Shown: positions 17,504 to 26,172, numbered from the stretch's first letter. The stretch is DNA of 64,000 nt from Rubrivivax gelatinosus IL144 (GCF_000284255.1 NC_017075.1:1550001-1614000); one strand, 5' to 3'. The notes: generated by a model from the letters alone, not told the origin. A program made the numbers and translations.

Positions 17504-19189
17504 CTACTTGCCGGGCGCGCTGGCCGGCGTGCCGAACAGATCGTCCAGGTTCTCGGTGCTGTCGTCGCGGTTCTCCGCCGGCGGCTGGGCCTCGATGACG
17601 ATGTTGCTGGTGTCCAGCGCGGCCTTCTTGTCCAGCCCGCCCGAGACCAGGTTCGGGAAGGCGATGACCAGCGCGACCATGATGATCTGGATGATCACGA
17701 ACGGGATCGCGCCGCGGTAGATCTGCCCGGTCGTCACTCGCCCGATGCGCCGCCCGGTCGGGCGATCGACGTAGTCCTCGGCCGGCGCCACGCTGCGCAG
17801 GTAGAACAGCGCGAAGCCGAACGGCGGGTGCATGAACGAGGTCTGCATGTTGATCGCCAGCAGCACGCCCAGCCAGACGAGGTCGATGCCCAGCTTGTCG
17901 GCCACCGGCGCCAGCAGCGGCACGACGATGAACGCGAGCTCGAAGTAGTCGAGGAAGAACGCGAGCACGAAGATCAGCACGTTCACCGCGATCAGGAAGC
18001 CGACCTGGCCGCCGGGCAGGCCGGTCAGCAGGTGCTCCACCCACTTCGGCCCTTCGACGCCCTGGAAGGTCAGGCTGAAGACCGTCGAGCCGATCAGGAT
18101 GAACATCACGAAGCACGACAGCTTCATCGTCGTGTCCATCGCCTGGCGCAGCAGTGGCAGCGACAGGCGCCGGCGCCCGACGGCCATCGCCAGCGCGCCG
18201 ACGGCGCCCATCGCGCCGCCTTCGGTCGGCGTCGCGATGCCCAGGAAGATCGTGCCCAGCACCAGGAAGATCAGCGCCAGCGGCGGGATCAGCACGAAGG
18301 TCACGCGCTCGGCCATGCGCGACAGCAGCCGTGCCCGCGCGACGTGGTTGAGCACCGAGAGCGCGAAGGCGATGCCGACGCCCACCGACATCGACAGCAC
18401 GATCAGCTCGTCGGTCGGCATCTCGTCGGGCCGGGTCTTGGCGAAGGCGATCGCGGCGGCCAGCGAGACCAGCGTCAGCACGCCCAGCGAGCGCAGCCCG
18501 GAGCTGCCGTCGTCCTCGCGGATCGTGCGCGCCTCGGCCGGCAGCGCCGGCACCCAGGCCGGGCGCAGGAAGGCCACGCCGATGACGTAGAGCACGTACA
18601 GCCCGGTGAGCACGAAGCCGGGGATGAACGCGCCCTTGTACATGTCGCCGACGCTGCGGCCGAGCTGGTCGGCCATGATGATCAGCACCAGCGACGGCGG
18701 AATGATCTGTGCCAGCGTGCCCGAGGCGGCGATGACGCCGCTGGCCACGCGCCGGTCGTAGCCGTAGCGCAGCATGATCGGCAGCGAGATCAGGCCCATC
18801 GAGATCACCGAGGCGGCGACGACGCCGGTGGTCGCCGCCAGCATCGCGCCGACGAAGATCACCGCGAACGCGAGCCCGCCGCGCACCGGGCCGAAGAGCT
18901 GGCCGATGGTGTCGAGCAGGTCCTCGGCCATGCCCGAGCGCTCGAGGATCAGGCCCATGAAGGTGAAGAAGGGCACCGCCAGCAGCGTGTCGTTCTGCAG
19001 GATCCCGAAGATGCGCAGCGGCAGCGCCTGCATCAGCGACGGCGGCAGCAGGCCCAGCTCGATGCCGATGAAGCCGAAGACCAGGCCGCAGGCGGCGAGC
19101 GAGAACGCGACCGAGTAGCCGACCAGCAGGAACAGCACCAGGCCGGCGAACATGATCGGGGCCATGTTGGCCGAGATGAACTCGATCAC
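17504..19189 (-). CDS. dctM: TRAP transporter large permease (DctM family)
   Basis: A 561-residue membrane protein, the ion-coupled channel subunit of a TRAP transporter. It has many hydrophobic helices, the DctM segments VPFFTFMGLILERSGMAEDLL, GVVAASVISMGLISLPIMLRYGYD, and FLGIATPTEGGAMGAVGAL. It is longer than the 430-residue DctM of C4-dicarboxylate systems, as in the mannitol/chloroaromatic (TRAP-type 2) subfamily. The GTG start overlaps the dctQ stop by four bases. The last 45 residues are hydrophilic. Confidence 0.94.
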   Translation of the reverse strand: MIEFISANMAPIMFAGLVLFLLVGYSVAFSLAACGLVFGFIGIELGLLPPSLMQALPLRIFGILQNDTLLAVPFFTFMGLILERSGMAEDLLDTIGQLFGPVRGGLAFAVIFVGAMLAATTGVVAASVISMGLISLPIMLRYGYDRRVASGVIAASGTLAQIIPPSLVLIIMADQLGRSVGDMYKGAFIPGFVLTGLYVLYVIGVAFLRPAWVPALPAEARTIREDDGSSGLRSLGVLTLVSLAAAIAFAKTRPDEMPTDELIVLSMSVGVGIAFALSVLNHVARARLLSRMAERVTFVLIPPLALIFLVLGTIFLGIATPTEGGAMGAVGALAMAVGRRRLSLPLLRQAMDTTMKLSCFVMFILIGSTVFSLTFQGVEGPKWVEHLLTGLPGGQVGFLIAVNVLIFVLAFFLDYFELAFIVVPLLAPVADKLGIDLVWLGVLLAINMQTSFMHPPFGFALFYLRSVAPAEDYVDRPTGRRIGRVTTGQIYRGAIPFVIIQIIMVALVIAFPNLVSGGLDKKAALDTSNIVIEAQPPAENRDDSTENLDDLFGTPASAPGK

Positions 19190-19779
19190 TTCTTCGCCCC
19201 CTCGGCCTGTTCACGGAGGAAGGCGGCGAGTTCCTCCTCGTCGCTCTTGTCCTTGCCGCGCCGCCCCGGGTCGGGCGCCTGGCCGCGCAGGAAGGCGATG
19301 CGTTTGATGAGCTCGGAGATGCCTTGCAGCATCAGCAGCGAGAAGCCGGCCGGCACCAGCGCGTAGACCGGCCAGCGGATCAGGCCGCCGGCGTTGGACG
19401 ACATCTCCTGGGTCTCGTAGGCCTTGACGACCAGCGGCAGCACCAGGTCGATGACGAGAAAGCCGAAGGGCATCAGAAAGAGCAGGATGCACACCGACTC
19501 GACGACGACCTGGGTGCGGCGCGTGAAGCGACCGAGCACGACGTCGATGCGCACGTGCTCCTGGCGCAGCAGCGTGTAGCCCGCGGCGAGCAGGAACACG
19601 GCGGCGAACAGGTACCACTGGATCTCGAGAAAGGCGTTCGAGCTGGCGGCGAAGACCTTGCGTGCGACGGCGTTGGTCGCGCTGATCAGCACCATCGCCA
19701 GCACGAGCCAGGCGAGGTGGCGGCCGACGAACTCGTTGAGCGCGTCGATCAGCCGGGACAGGCGGAGTAGGGCGGACAC
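19186..19779 (-). CDS. dctQ: TRAP transporter small permease (DctQ family)
   Basis: A 197-residue protein with four predicted membrane helices, the accessory small subunit of the TRAP complex. The family segment EIQWYLFAAVFLLAAGYTLL, with its conserved E-W pair, and RVDVV-like EHVRIDVVLGRF are present. A GTG at 19779 serves as start; it precedes a canonical N-terminus. Its stop overlaps the dctM start, so the two permease genes are co-translated. The charged C-terminal tail (GKDKSDEEELAAFLREQAEG) is cytoplasmic. The cognate binding protein is encoded convergently at 16329. Confidence 0.91.
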   Translation of the reverse strand: MSALLRLSRLIDALNEFVGRHLAWLVLAMVLISATNAVARKVFAASSNAFLEIQWYLFAAVFLLAAGYTLLRQEHVRIDVVLGRFTRRTQVVVESVCILLFLMPFGFLVIDLVLPLVVKAYETQEMSSNAGGLIRWPVYALVPAGFSLLMLQGISELIKRIAFLRGQAPDPGRRGKDKSDEEELAAFLREQAEGAKK

Positions 19780-19870
19780 GTCGTCTCCAGTGGCGGCCGC
19801 TGGCCGCCGCTTGCGTCCGGTGGGCCGGACGTCGTCTCGTGATGCCGGGCGTGCGCCGGCGTGGCCAGGC

Positions 19871-20215
19871 TCAGAGGGCCGTGGCCAGCTGGTACAGCCG
19901 TGCCGACCGGCTGCCGGAGCGGCAGAACATCAGCAGAGGCCGTGGCAGCTCGCGCAGCAGCGCGGCGCAGGCGGCGATCTCTTCGGGCGACTGGTAGCCG
20001 CCGTCGACCGGCAGGTGCCGGTACTCCAACCCCGCCGCGCGGGCCGCGGTCTCGATCTCCGCGCTGCTGGGTTGACCGGGCCCGTGTTCGTGGTCGGGCC
20101 GGTTGTTGATGACGCTCCTGAACCCGGCGCTGGCCGCCTCGGCCATCGCTTCCGGACTGAGTTGGGGAGCGACGTAGACGTCTGGGGCGATCGCGCGCAG
20201 GGCTGGGGCGTTCAT
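19871..20215 (-). CDS. DUF442/TIGR01244 family phosphatase-like protein
   Basis: A 114-residue cysteine-phosphatase-like domain of the TIGR01244 (beta-lactamase-hydrolase-like) family. The P-loop CRSGSR starts at C98 and ends at R103 in FCRSGSRSARL. The family N-terminus VAPQLSPEAMAEAASAGFRSVINNRPD is clear. Related domains fused to a metallo-beta-lactamase-like sulfur dioxygenase act in sulfide oxidation or signalling, but here the domain stands alone. The gene sits five bases downstream of yqeY on the same strand, and the two may share a transcript. The precise substrate is unknown. Confidence 0.85.
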   Translation of the reverse strand: MNAPALRAIAPDVYVAPQLSPEAMAEAASAGFRSVINNRPDHEHGPGQPSSAEIETAARAAGLEYRHLPVDGGYQSPEEIAACAALLRELPRPLLMFCRSGSRSARLYQLATAL

Positions 20216-20220
20216 GCCCC

Positions 20221-20667
20221 TTACTTTGCCAGAGCCTGCTTGACCGCGGCGGAGACCAGCGCCATTTCCGCCTTCCCCGCGAGCCGGGTCTTGGCAGCGC
20301 CCATCACGCGGCCCATGTCACCCGGGCCGGCGGCGCCGAGTTCGGCCACCAGCGCCGCGATCTCGGCGGCGATCTGCTCGGCCGACAGGCGTTGCGGCAC
20401 GTAGGCTTCGAGCACCGTGATCTCGGCGCTTTCCTTGGCCACGAGGTCGGGGCGGCCGCCTTGCTCGAAGGCGACGACCGAGTCCTTGCGCTGCTTGATC
20501 AGCTTGTCGACGATGGCGATGACCGCCGCGTCGTCCAGCGTCACGCGCTCGTCGACCTCGCGCTGCTTGATCGCCGCCTGCAGCATGCGGATCGTCGAAA
20601 GCTTCGCGCTGTCCTTGGCCCGCATCGCGGCCTTCATGTCTTCGCTGATCCGTTCCTTCAGGCTCAT
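20221..20667 (-). CDS. yqeY: GatB/YqeY domain protein
   Basis: A 148-residue protein that consists only of the YqeY domain, the tRNA-binding tail found in GatB of the amidotransferase. The sequence begins MSLKERISEDMKAAMRAKD and includes the charged YVPQRLSAEQIAAEIAALV and DMGRVMGAAKTRLAGKA segments, all typical of stand-alone YqeY. It is often found behind rpsU, as here, and may take part in tRNA-dependent amidation or a related RNA process; its function is not firmly established. A terminator lies between it and rpsU. Confidence 0.93.
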   Translation of the reverse strand: MSLKERISEDMKAAMRAKDSAKLSTIRMLQAAIKQREVDERVTLDDAAVIAIVDKLIKQRKDSVVAFEQGGRPDLVAKESAEITVLEAYVPQRLSAEQIAAEIAALVAELGAAGPGDMGRVMGAAKTRLAGKAEMALVSAAVKQALAK

Positions 20668-20690
20668 GTCTTCGTCTTTCGTCTGACAAA

Positions 20691-20724
20691 AAGGAAAAGC
20701 CCGCAGCGGCGTCCCGCGCGGGCT
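20691..20724 (-). terminator. Rho-independent terminator downstream of rpsU
   Basis: On the minus strand AGCCCGC (20724-20718) pairs with GCGGGCT (20704-20698) around a 13-base loop, followed by TTTTCCTTTTT. It lies 28 bases after the rpsU stop and can set a high ratio of rpsU to yqeY transcript. Confidence 0.8.
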
Positions 20725-20751
20725 GTTCGGTGTGGCGCGCGGCCGAAGCTC

Positions 20752-20964
20752 TTAGTAGAGCTTCTTCGGCAGCTGCATGCTGCGCACGCGCTTGAAATGA
20801 CGCTTCACCGCGGCGGCCTTCTTGCGCTTGCGCTCGGCCGTGGGCTTCTCGTAGAACTCGCGCGCACGCAGTTCGGTCAGCAGACCGATCTTTTCGATGG
20901 TGCGCTTGAAGCGGCGCAGGGCAACGTCGAACGGCTCGTTCTCTTTGACGCGGATGGTGGTCAT
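20752..20964 (-). CDS. rpsU: 30S ribosomal protein S21
   Basis: S21 is a small basic ribosomal protein near the 16S 3' end that assists initiation. The 70-residue product starts [20 protein letters not shown] and has the family core [22 protein letters not shown]. The length is standard. A sigma70-type promoter (TTGGCA, 18-base spacer, TAGAAT) lies upstream at 21071-21100, giving a leader of about 100 bases. It heads the unit rpsU-yqeY-TIGR01244, with a terminator after the first gene. rpsU here is separate from dnaG and rpoD, unlike in E. coli. Confidence 0.97.
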   Translation of the reverse strand: MTTIRVKENEPFDVALRRFKRTIEKIGLLTELRAREFYEKPTAERKRKKAAAVKRHFKRVRSMQLPKKLY

Positions 20965-21070
20965 GTAAGCAGGGATCCCGTGTGGTGTGTGCGCTCGGTG
21001 TCTCGGCGGTTCTGGGCTGGCCCAGGCGGCCCGAGATCGACACGCTAGGTGTTTGCCAGCAAAGCGCGCG

Positions 21071-21100
21071 ATTCTAACCGGTTCCTGCCGGGCTTGCCAA
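21071..21100 (-). promoter_or_regulatory. Sigma70 promoter for rpsU
   Basis: Read on the minus strand, TTGGCA (21100-21095) is separated by 18 bases from TAGAAT (21076-21071). Transcription would begin near 21064, about 100 bases before the rpsU ATG. Both boxes match the consensus at five of six positions. Confidence 0.7.
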
Positions 21101-21120
21101 GCGCGGCGGCCCCAGGCCGC

Positions 21121-22086
21121 TCAGACCGCAGCGCCGGCGGCCTCGCAGACGGCCAGCGGCGCCTCCATTTCCTCGAGCGCGCCGAGGATGCACTGCACCT
21201 GGCGCGTCAGCGGTGCCGGCGCGGGTTTCTCGCCGCTCAACACCGACTGGATGTAGAGCGCCGTCGTCGCCGCGTCGATCTCGCGCGGCAGCACCGGCAG
21301 CTCGGTGACGACGCCTTCGTGCGCCGGCATCGACCACTCGCTGCGCAACTGGCCGCCGATCCAGGTCTCCATTCGCGGCTGGCGGCGCGGGTCGGCGGCG
21401 ACCTCGCCTTCGGTGCCGCGCAGCAGCATCGCGTCGATGCGCTCGCGCTGCGCCCAGGCGCCCATCAGCGCGCCGAACTCCGGGTGGGTGAAGCTGGCCA
21501 GCCGCAGCACGCGTGCACCGCTGCAGGGGTTGAGCATCTTGGCGACCGTGTGGCCGCTGTTGCGCACGCCGACGCTCCAGCGCACGTCCAGCAGTCGCTG
21601 CAATGCCGGGCTCAGCGTCGCCGTGCTCACGAAAGCCGGCTCGCGCCGCGCCCAGAAGGCGTGCACGTCGCCCTCGTCCTGCGCCACCGGCATGCCCAGG
21701 TCGCGGAAGATCGCCGCCGTCGTCACCCGGGTCGGGTCCTGCGAAGGGCCGTGCACCAGCACGCGCGCGCCTTCCTGGGCCAGCGTCATCGCCAGCAGCG
21801 GCGTCAGGTTGGGCAGGCGCCGGGCGCCGTTGTAGGTCGGGATGACGACCACCGGACGTTCGCTGCGAAAGCGGGTGATGCGCGCCTGCGCGGCGGCGAG
21901 GAAGCCGACCAGTTCGTCCAGCGTCTCGCCTTTCATGCGCATCGCCAGCGCGAAGGCACCGACCTCGAGGTCCGAGGCCTGGCCGTCGAGCACCGCGCTC
22001 ATCAGCGTGTCGGCGGCCTCGACCGACAGCGAACGGGCGCCGTTGGCTCCGCGGCCGATCTCCTTGATGTAGCTGGCGATGCCCAT
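21121..22086 (-). CDS. ybiB: DNA-binding protein YbiB (TrpD2, anthranilate phosphoribosyltransferase-like)
   Basis: A 321-residue protein of the glycosyltransferase family 3 fold. It keeps the N-terminal helical domain (YIKEIGRGANGARSLSVEAADTLMSAVLDG) and the later GVRNSGHTVAKMLNPC segment typical of YbiB. Unlike true TrpD it lacks the canonical glycine-rich phosphoribosyl loop, consistent with YbiB being a nucleic-acid-binding protein of the SOS regulon in E. coli rather than an enzyme. ATG 22086 has AGGGAG upstream. I do not see a clear LexA box before it. It diverges from the GGDEF gene. Confidence 0.87.
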   Translation of the reverse strand: MGIASYIKEIGRGANGARSLSVEAADTLMSAVLDGQASDLEVGAFALAMRMKGETLDELVGFLAAAQARITRFRSERPVVVIPTYNGARRLPNLTPLLAMTLAQEGARVLVHGPSQDPTRVTTAAIFRDLGMPVAQDEGDVHAFWARREPAFVSTATLSPALQRLLDVRWSVGVRNSGHTVAKMLNPCSGARVLRLASFTHPEFGALMGAWAQRERIDAMLLRGTEGEVAADPRRQPRMETWIGGQLRSEWSMPAHEGVVTELPVLPREIDAATTALYIQSVLSGEKPAPAPLTRQVQCILGALEEMEAPLAVCEAAGAAV

Positions 22087-22396
22087 GTTTCGTGTCTCCC
22101 TAGTTTCAGTTTCGCAAGTTCCGGACCGATGCACCGCTTCTGCCGCGAGGAGTGGGCCTATTGGGGAGCGGCTGGACAGCGGCCGCAATCGGGCCCGATA
22201 CGGGGTGCGTGGGCCTCCGGCGCTGGCCGGCGCGCGGTCCCGCGGCTGGTGCGGCGGCGCGTCTGCTGGTGCGCGACCGCCCTGTCCAGGGGAAGGCCGC
22301 GCGAGCTAGGGGTCCGCTTGCGTCAAAATTGGTGTTTTGCTTGATGCCGTCTGCCGCAGTCGGCGGCTTCCGGCTCTCGCGAAACGAATACCGCCC
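22087..22396. other. 310-base intergenic region between divergent ybiB and GGDEF gene
   Basis: This is the longest protein-free stretch in the window. It holds the ybiB ribosome-binding site (AGGGAG) at its left end and an AT-richer stretch at about 22320-22355, with TTGCGT and several T runs, which may contain the promoter of the GGDEF gene. I see no convincing RNA gene, paired -35/-10 boxes or terminator. Short open frames inside look like G+C-rich chance frames. Confidence 0.5.
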
Positions 22397-23395
22397 ATGA
22401 CCGACGTGATCGATTCCGGCCTTGCCGACGCCCGCGTGCCCGCTGCGCTGGCCTCGCTGCTGGACGCTTGGCTGCAGCGCGACGGCGCCCTGGCCGCCAT
22501 CAAGGACGCGGCCAGCGGACGCTACGAGTTCGCCAACGCCGCGCTGCTGCGTTTCCTGGGCCGCGAGGCCGAGGCCGTCATCGGCCACACCGACGCCGAG
22601 CTGTTCGACGCGCCGGTCGTCGGCGCGCTGCGTGCGGCCGACCAGTCGGCGCTGCTGCACGGTGCACCGTTCAGCAGCGAACACCGCATCGAGCGCGACG
22701 GCCAGCGCCACGACTTCTCGGTCCTGCGCATCGTCGACGAGCAGGACGGCCGCCGGCGCATCGCCGCGCTGTGGATCGACCTGGCGCCGCAGCGCCACCA
22801 GCAGACGCAGCTCGCCACCGCGCTGGCGCAGATCGAGCAACTGCAGAAAGCCAACGAGTCGCTGCGCCGCGAACTTGCCGACCAGGCGCTGCGCGACCCG
22901 GCCTCGGGCCTGTACACGCGGGCCCACTTCGAGGACCAGCTGCGCCGCGAGGTCGACCTGTCGACGCGCGAGCACCGCGAGTTCTCGATCGTCTTCATCG
23001 AGCTCGACCCGCTGGCCGACGCGGTGCGTGCGCACGGCGAGGCCGCGCACAAGCGCATCCTCGAGGCGCTGGGTCGGCTGCTGCGCAGCGGCACGCGCGC
23101 GATGGACGCCTCGTGCCGGCTCGACGACCGCCGCTTCGCGGTGCTCCTGTCGGGCGTCGGTCTGGCCACCGCGCACTCGCGCATGGAGAGCATCCGCCGC
23201 CAGTGCGCGTCTCAGATCGTCGTGCTCGACGGCCAGGAGCTGACGTTCACGGTGTCGATGGGCATCGCCAGCTTCCCGCACACCGCGCACACGCGCGAGG
23301 AACTGCTGGGCGCCTGCGAGACCGCGATCGCCGAGGCCCGCCGCCGCGGCGGCAACCACGTCACGCTGGCGGCGATCCCGTTCGAGCCGCGCTGA
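22397..23395 (+). CDS. PAS-GGDEF protein with degenerate GGDEF active site
   Basis: A 332-residue cytoplasmic signalling protein. Residues about 30-130 form a PAS domain (GRYEFANAALLRFLGREAEAV and RIVDEQDGRRRI), residues 132-165 a heptad-rich linker, and 168-325 a GGDEF fold starting DPASGLYTRAHFEDQL and ending with SMGIASF and AIAEARRRGGNHV. The catalytic GG(D/E)EF is replaced by D243-D244-R245-R246-F247, so diguanylate cyclase activity is very unlikely. It may be a c-di-GMP or GTP sensor or a protein partner. ATG 22397 is preferred; an upstream start would add residues unlike the PAS family. Confidence 0.87.
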   Translation: MTDVIDSGLADARVPAALASLLDAWLQRDGALAAIKDAASGRYEFANAALLRFLGREAEAVIGHTDAELFDAPVVGALRAADQSALLHGAPFSSEHRIERDGQRHDFSVLRIVDEQDGRRRIAALWIDLAPQRHQQTQLATALAQIEQLQKANESLRRELADQALRDPASGLYTRAHFEDQLRREVDLSTREHREFSIVFIELDPLADAVRAHGEAAHKRILEALGRLLRSGTRAMDASCRLDDRRFAVLLSGVGLATAHSRMESIRRQCASQIVVLDGQELTFTVSMGIASFPHTAHTREELLGACETAIAEARRRGGNHVTLAAIPFEPR

Positions 23396-23401
23396 GCGCG
23401 C

Positions 23402-24214
23402 TCAGGCGAAGGCCCTCGTGGCCATGTAGCCCGCGAGCGAGAACAGCAGCACCGCGAAGATCCGCCGCAGCCGGCGCTGGTCCATGCGCTGCGCCGCGCG
23501 TGCGCCCACCGGCGCCAGCGTCACGCTGGCCGCCGAGACGATGACCAGCGCCGGCAGGTACAGGTAGCCGAAGGCGCCGGGCAGCGCCGGCGGCAGCGCT
23601 CGCCCGGCGATCAGGTAACCGGCGACGTTGGCCAGCGCGATCGGGAAACCGAGCGCGGCGCTGGTCGCGATGGCCTGACGCAGCGGCACGTTGCACCAGC
23701 TCATGAACGGCACCGACAGGAAACCGCCGCCGGCGCCCAGCAGCCCGGACACCAGGCCGATGCCCGAGCCCACCGCCGCCTGGCCTGCCGCGCCCGGCAT
23801 CGCCCGCGAGGCACGCGGCTGGGCCCCGCGCAGCATCTGCACCGCCGAAACGCCGATGAAGACGGCGAAGAACAGCGCCAGCCCGCGCCCCTTGGCGAGC
23901 GCGAAGACGCCAGCGCCCGAGGCCAGTCCGCCGAGCACGATGCCCGGCGCGATGCCGCGCACGTAGTCCCATCGCACCGCGCCGTGGCGGTGGTGGGCGC
24001 GCATGCTCGACAGCGAGGTGAAGACGATGGTCGCCATCGAGGTCGCGATCGCCATCTTCACCGCCAGGCCGGGCTCGACGCCGCGCTGCGACAGGATCGC
24101 GGTCAGAAAGGGCACCATCGTCATGCCACCGCCGACGCCCAGAAGCCCGGCGACGAAACCGGTGGCGACGCCGAGCGCGATCAGCTCGGCGACGAGCAGG
24201 ACGCCGAACTCCAC
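23402..24214 (-). CDS. TauE/SafE family membrane exporter
   Basis: A 270-residue protein with about eight hydrophobic helices, of the TauE/SafE (DUF81) family, which exports sulfite or organosulfonates. The duplicated family motif is visible as GFVAGLLGVGGGMTMVPFL at the N-terminus and LVSGLLGAGGGFLSVPFM in the second half. The start is GTG 24214. It converges with the GGDEF gene, six bases apart, and starts seven bases after the EVE gene stop on the same strand, so it may share the EVE transcript. The substrate cannot be inferred. Confidence 0.9.
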   Translation of the reverse strand: MEFGVLLVAELIALGVATGFVAGLLGVGGGMTMVPFLTAILSQRGVEPGLAVKMAIATSMATIVFTSLSSMRAHHRHGAVRWDYVRGIAPGIVLGGLASGAGVFALAKGRGLALFFAVFIGVSAVQMLRGAQPRASRAMPGAAGQAAVGSGIGLVSGLLGAGGGFLSVPFMSWCNVPLRQAIATSAALGFPIALANVAGYLIAGRALPPALPGAFGYLYLPALVIVSAASVTLAPVGARAAQRMDQRRLRRIFAVLLFSLAGYMATRAFA

Positions 24215-24221
24215 GCCGGCG

Positions 24222-24686
<465 letters not shown>

Positions 24687-24723
24687 GCGATGGACCGTCG
24701 CGGGGAGATCGGGGAGGGGGAGG

Positions 24724-24907
24724 GTGTCCGCCGCGCGCTCGGGGGCCGCATTCCTGAAGAACCCATGGGGAACGTTCAGGTGGGCGAGGTCAGCCAAGCT
24801 TCGGGCTCATCTGACGCGAGACGTTCACACCAGCGAGGCGATGTTCCAAGCCCATGGTCAAAGACCATCGGATCGAGGAAATCTAGACCCGCGCACGCGC
24901 GACGGAC
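24724..24907 (-). ncRNA. ssrS: 6S RNA (RNA polymerase regulator)
   Basis: The gene-free stretch after zapA contains a transcript of about 184 nt, the usual 6S size. Its ends form a long closing stem: GTCCGTCGCGCGT at 24907-24895 (minus strand) pairs with GCGCGCGGCGGAC at 24738-24726, with one or two wobble pairs. The interior can form further helices such as GGGCT with AGCCC, and a large internal loop. A TAGAAT -10 box (24919-24914) lies seven bases before the predicted 5' end. Position between zapA and an EVE gene is typical. I identify it by size, ends and context, not by an alignment. Confidence 0.82.
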
Positions 24908-24913
24908 AGGTCC

Positions 24914-24919
24914 ATTCTA
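24914..24919 (-). promoter_or_regulatory. -10 box of the 6S RNA promoter
   Basis: TAGAAT on the minus strand is placed seven bases before the predicted 6S 5' end. No close -35 box is seen in the G+C-rich DNA upstream. Confidence 0.55.
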
Positions 24920-24952
24920 GTCGGCCGCCTCGCGGCCCGGATGCGAAAAGGG

Positions 24953-25297
24953 CTACAGAAGATGCCCGTCTTCGCCGAGCGCGGCGTCGAGGCGGCGCAC
25001 CAGGGCGTCGATCGCCTCGGTGTCGGCGGCGGACGTCGCCGTGGCGGCTTCCGGCTGCGGTGCGGGCGCCGGCGCGGGCGCAGGGGCCGGCGCATTGCCG
25101 CGCTCGGCGATCTGGTAGGCCAGGTTCAGCGCCGCGAGCACGGCGATGCGCTCGCGCGCCTTGACCTTGCCGGCGTCGCGGATGGCGCTCATCTCGCGGT
25201 CGACCGCGGCGACGGCTGCGGCCAGCAGCGTCTCGCCGCCTTCCGGGCAGCCCAGGATGTAACCCTGGCCGAGGATCGTGACTTCGACCTGCTTCAT
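24953..25297 (-). CDS. zapA: Cell division protein ZapA
   Basis: ZapA cross-links FtsZ filaments and stabilises the Z ring. The 114-residue protein has the globular N-terminus MKQVEVTILGQGYILGCPEGG and the following helix with LLAAAVAAVDREMSAI and AVLAALNLAYQIAE. An unusual Ala-Pro repeat (about residues 69-80) links this to the C-terminal coiled-coil helix ALVRRLDAALGE. The start overlaps the stop of the zapB-like gene by four bases. It is followed by the 6S RNA gene, a conserved linkage. Confidence 0.93.
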   Translation of the reverse strand: MKQVEVTILGQGYILGCPEGGETLLAAAVAAVDREMSAIRDAGKVKARERIAVLAALNLAYQIAERGNAPAPAPAPAPAPQPEAATATSAADTEAIDALVRRLDAALGEDGHLL

Positions 25298-25518
25298 GCG
25301 CCTTCTCCGGGCGCCGGTGCCGCCGGCGGCGTGGCCGGCAGGCGTTCGATCAGCGCGTCGATGCGCGCGCGTGCCGCAGCCAGCCGCGACACCAGGCTGT
25401 CGCGCTCGGCCGTCACCGCGGCCAGCCGGGCCTCGAGCAGCGCGTTCGAGCGCTTCAGTTCCTCGTGTCTCAACACGAGGCGATCGACACGCTCGCTCAA
25501 ATCCTGCAGGTTGCCCAT
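25294..25518 (-). CDS. zapB: ZapB-like coiled-coil cell division protein (TIGR02449 family)
   Basis: A 74-residue protein that is almost entirely coiled coil (LSERVDRLVLRHEELKRSN onwards, with regular hydrophobic heptads) and ends in a Pro/Ala-rich tail. It is translationally coupled to zapA. The TIGR02449 family, always beside zapA in this class, is regarded as the ZapB counterpart that anchors ZapA to other division proteins. The symbol is assigned from size, fold and place, not from strong sequence identity. Confidence 0.8.
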   Translation of the reverse strand: MGNLQDLSERVDRLVLRHEELKRSNALLEARLAAVTAERDSLVSRLAAARARIDALIERLPATPPAAPAPGEGA

Positions 25519-25527
25519 CTTCGACGC

Positions 25528-26172
25528 CTATCCCTCCGCGGGCATTGTAGAAGCAGCGGTGTCACACCAGCGGCGCACCGCGCAGCGTTCGCACTGCGGC
25601 CGCCTCGCCTGGCAGACGTAGCGGCCGTGCAGGATCAGCCAGTGGTGCGCGTCGACCGCGTACTTCGCCGGCACGCGCTCCAGCAGCTTCAGCTCGACGG
25701 CCAGCGGGTTCTTGCCCGGCGCCAGCCCGGTGCGGTTGGCGACGCGGAAGATGTGCGTGTCCACCGCCATCGTCGGCTCGCCGAAGGCGACGTTGAGCAC
25801 GACGTTGGCCGTCTTGCGGCCGACGCCGGGCAGCGCCTCCAGCGCTTCGCGCGAGCGCGGCACCGCGCCGCCGTGCTGCTCGACGAGGATGCGGCAGGTC
25901 TGGACCAGGTTCTTCGCCTTGGTGCGGAACAGGCCGATCGTGCGGATCAGCTCGGTGACCTGCTCCAGCCCCAGATCCAGCATGCGCTGCGGCGTCGGCG
26001 CCAGCGCGAACAGGCGCTTCGTCGCCTTGTTGACGCCGGCGTCGGTGGCCTGCGCCGACAGCAGCACCGCGCACAGCAGCTCGAAGACGCTGGTGAACTC
26101 GAGCTCGGTCTGCGGCGACGGGTTGGCCGCGGCCAGCGTCGCGAAGAAGGGTTCGATCGCGTCGTCGTGCAT
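25528..26172 (-). CDS. nth: Endonuclease III (DNA glycosylase/AP lyase)
   Basis: Endonuclease III removes oxidised pyrimidines and cleaves the abasic site. The 214-residue protein has the helix-hairpin-helix LPGVGRKTAN with catalytic K120, the catalytic D138 in VDTHIFRVANR, and the [4Fe-4S] ligands C187, C194, C197 and C203 in the C-x6-C-x2-C-x5-C pattern, all at the same positions as in E. coli Nth. ATG 26172 overlaps the rsxB stop by one base (TGATG), a linkage also known in gamma-proteobacteria, where nth ends the rsx operon. Confidence 0.97.
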   Translation of the reverse strand: MHDDAIEPFFATLAAANPSPQTELEFTSVFELLCAVLLSAQATDAGVNKATKRLFALAPTPQRMLDLGLEQVTELIRTIGLFRTKAKNLVQTCRILVEQHGGAVPRSREALEALPGVGRKTANVVLNVAFGEPTMAVDTHIFRVANRTGLAPGKNPLAVELKLLERVPAKYAVDAHHWLILHGRYVCQARRPQCERCAVRRWCDTAASTMPAEG

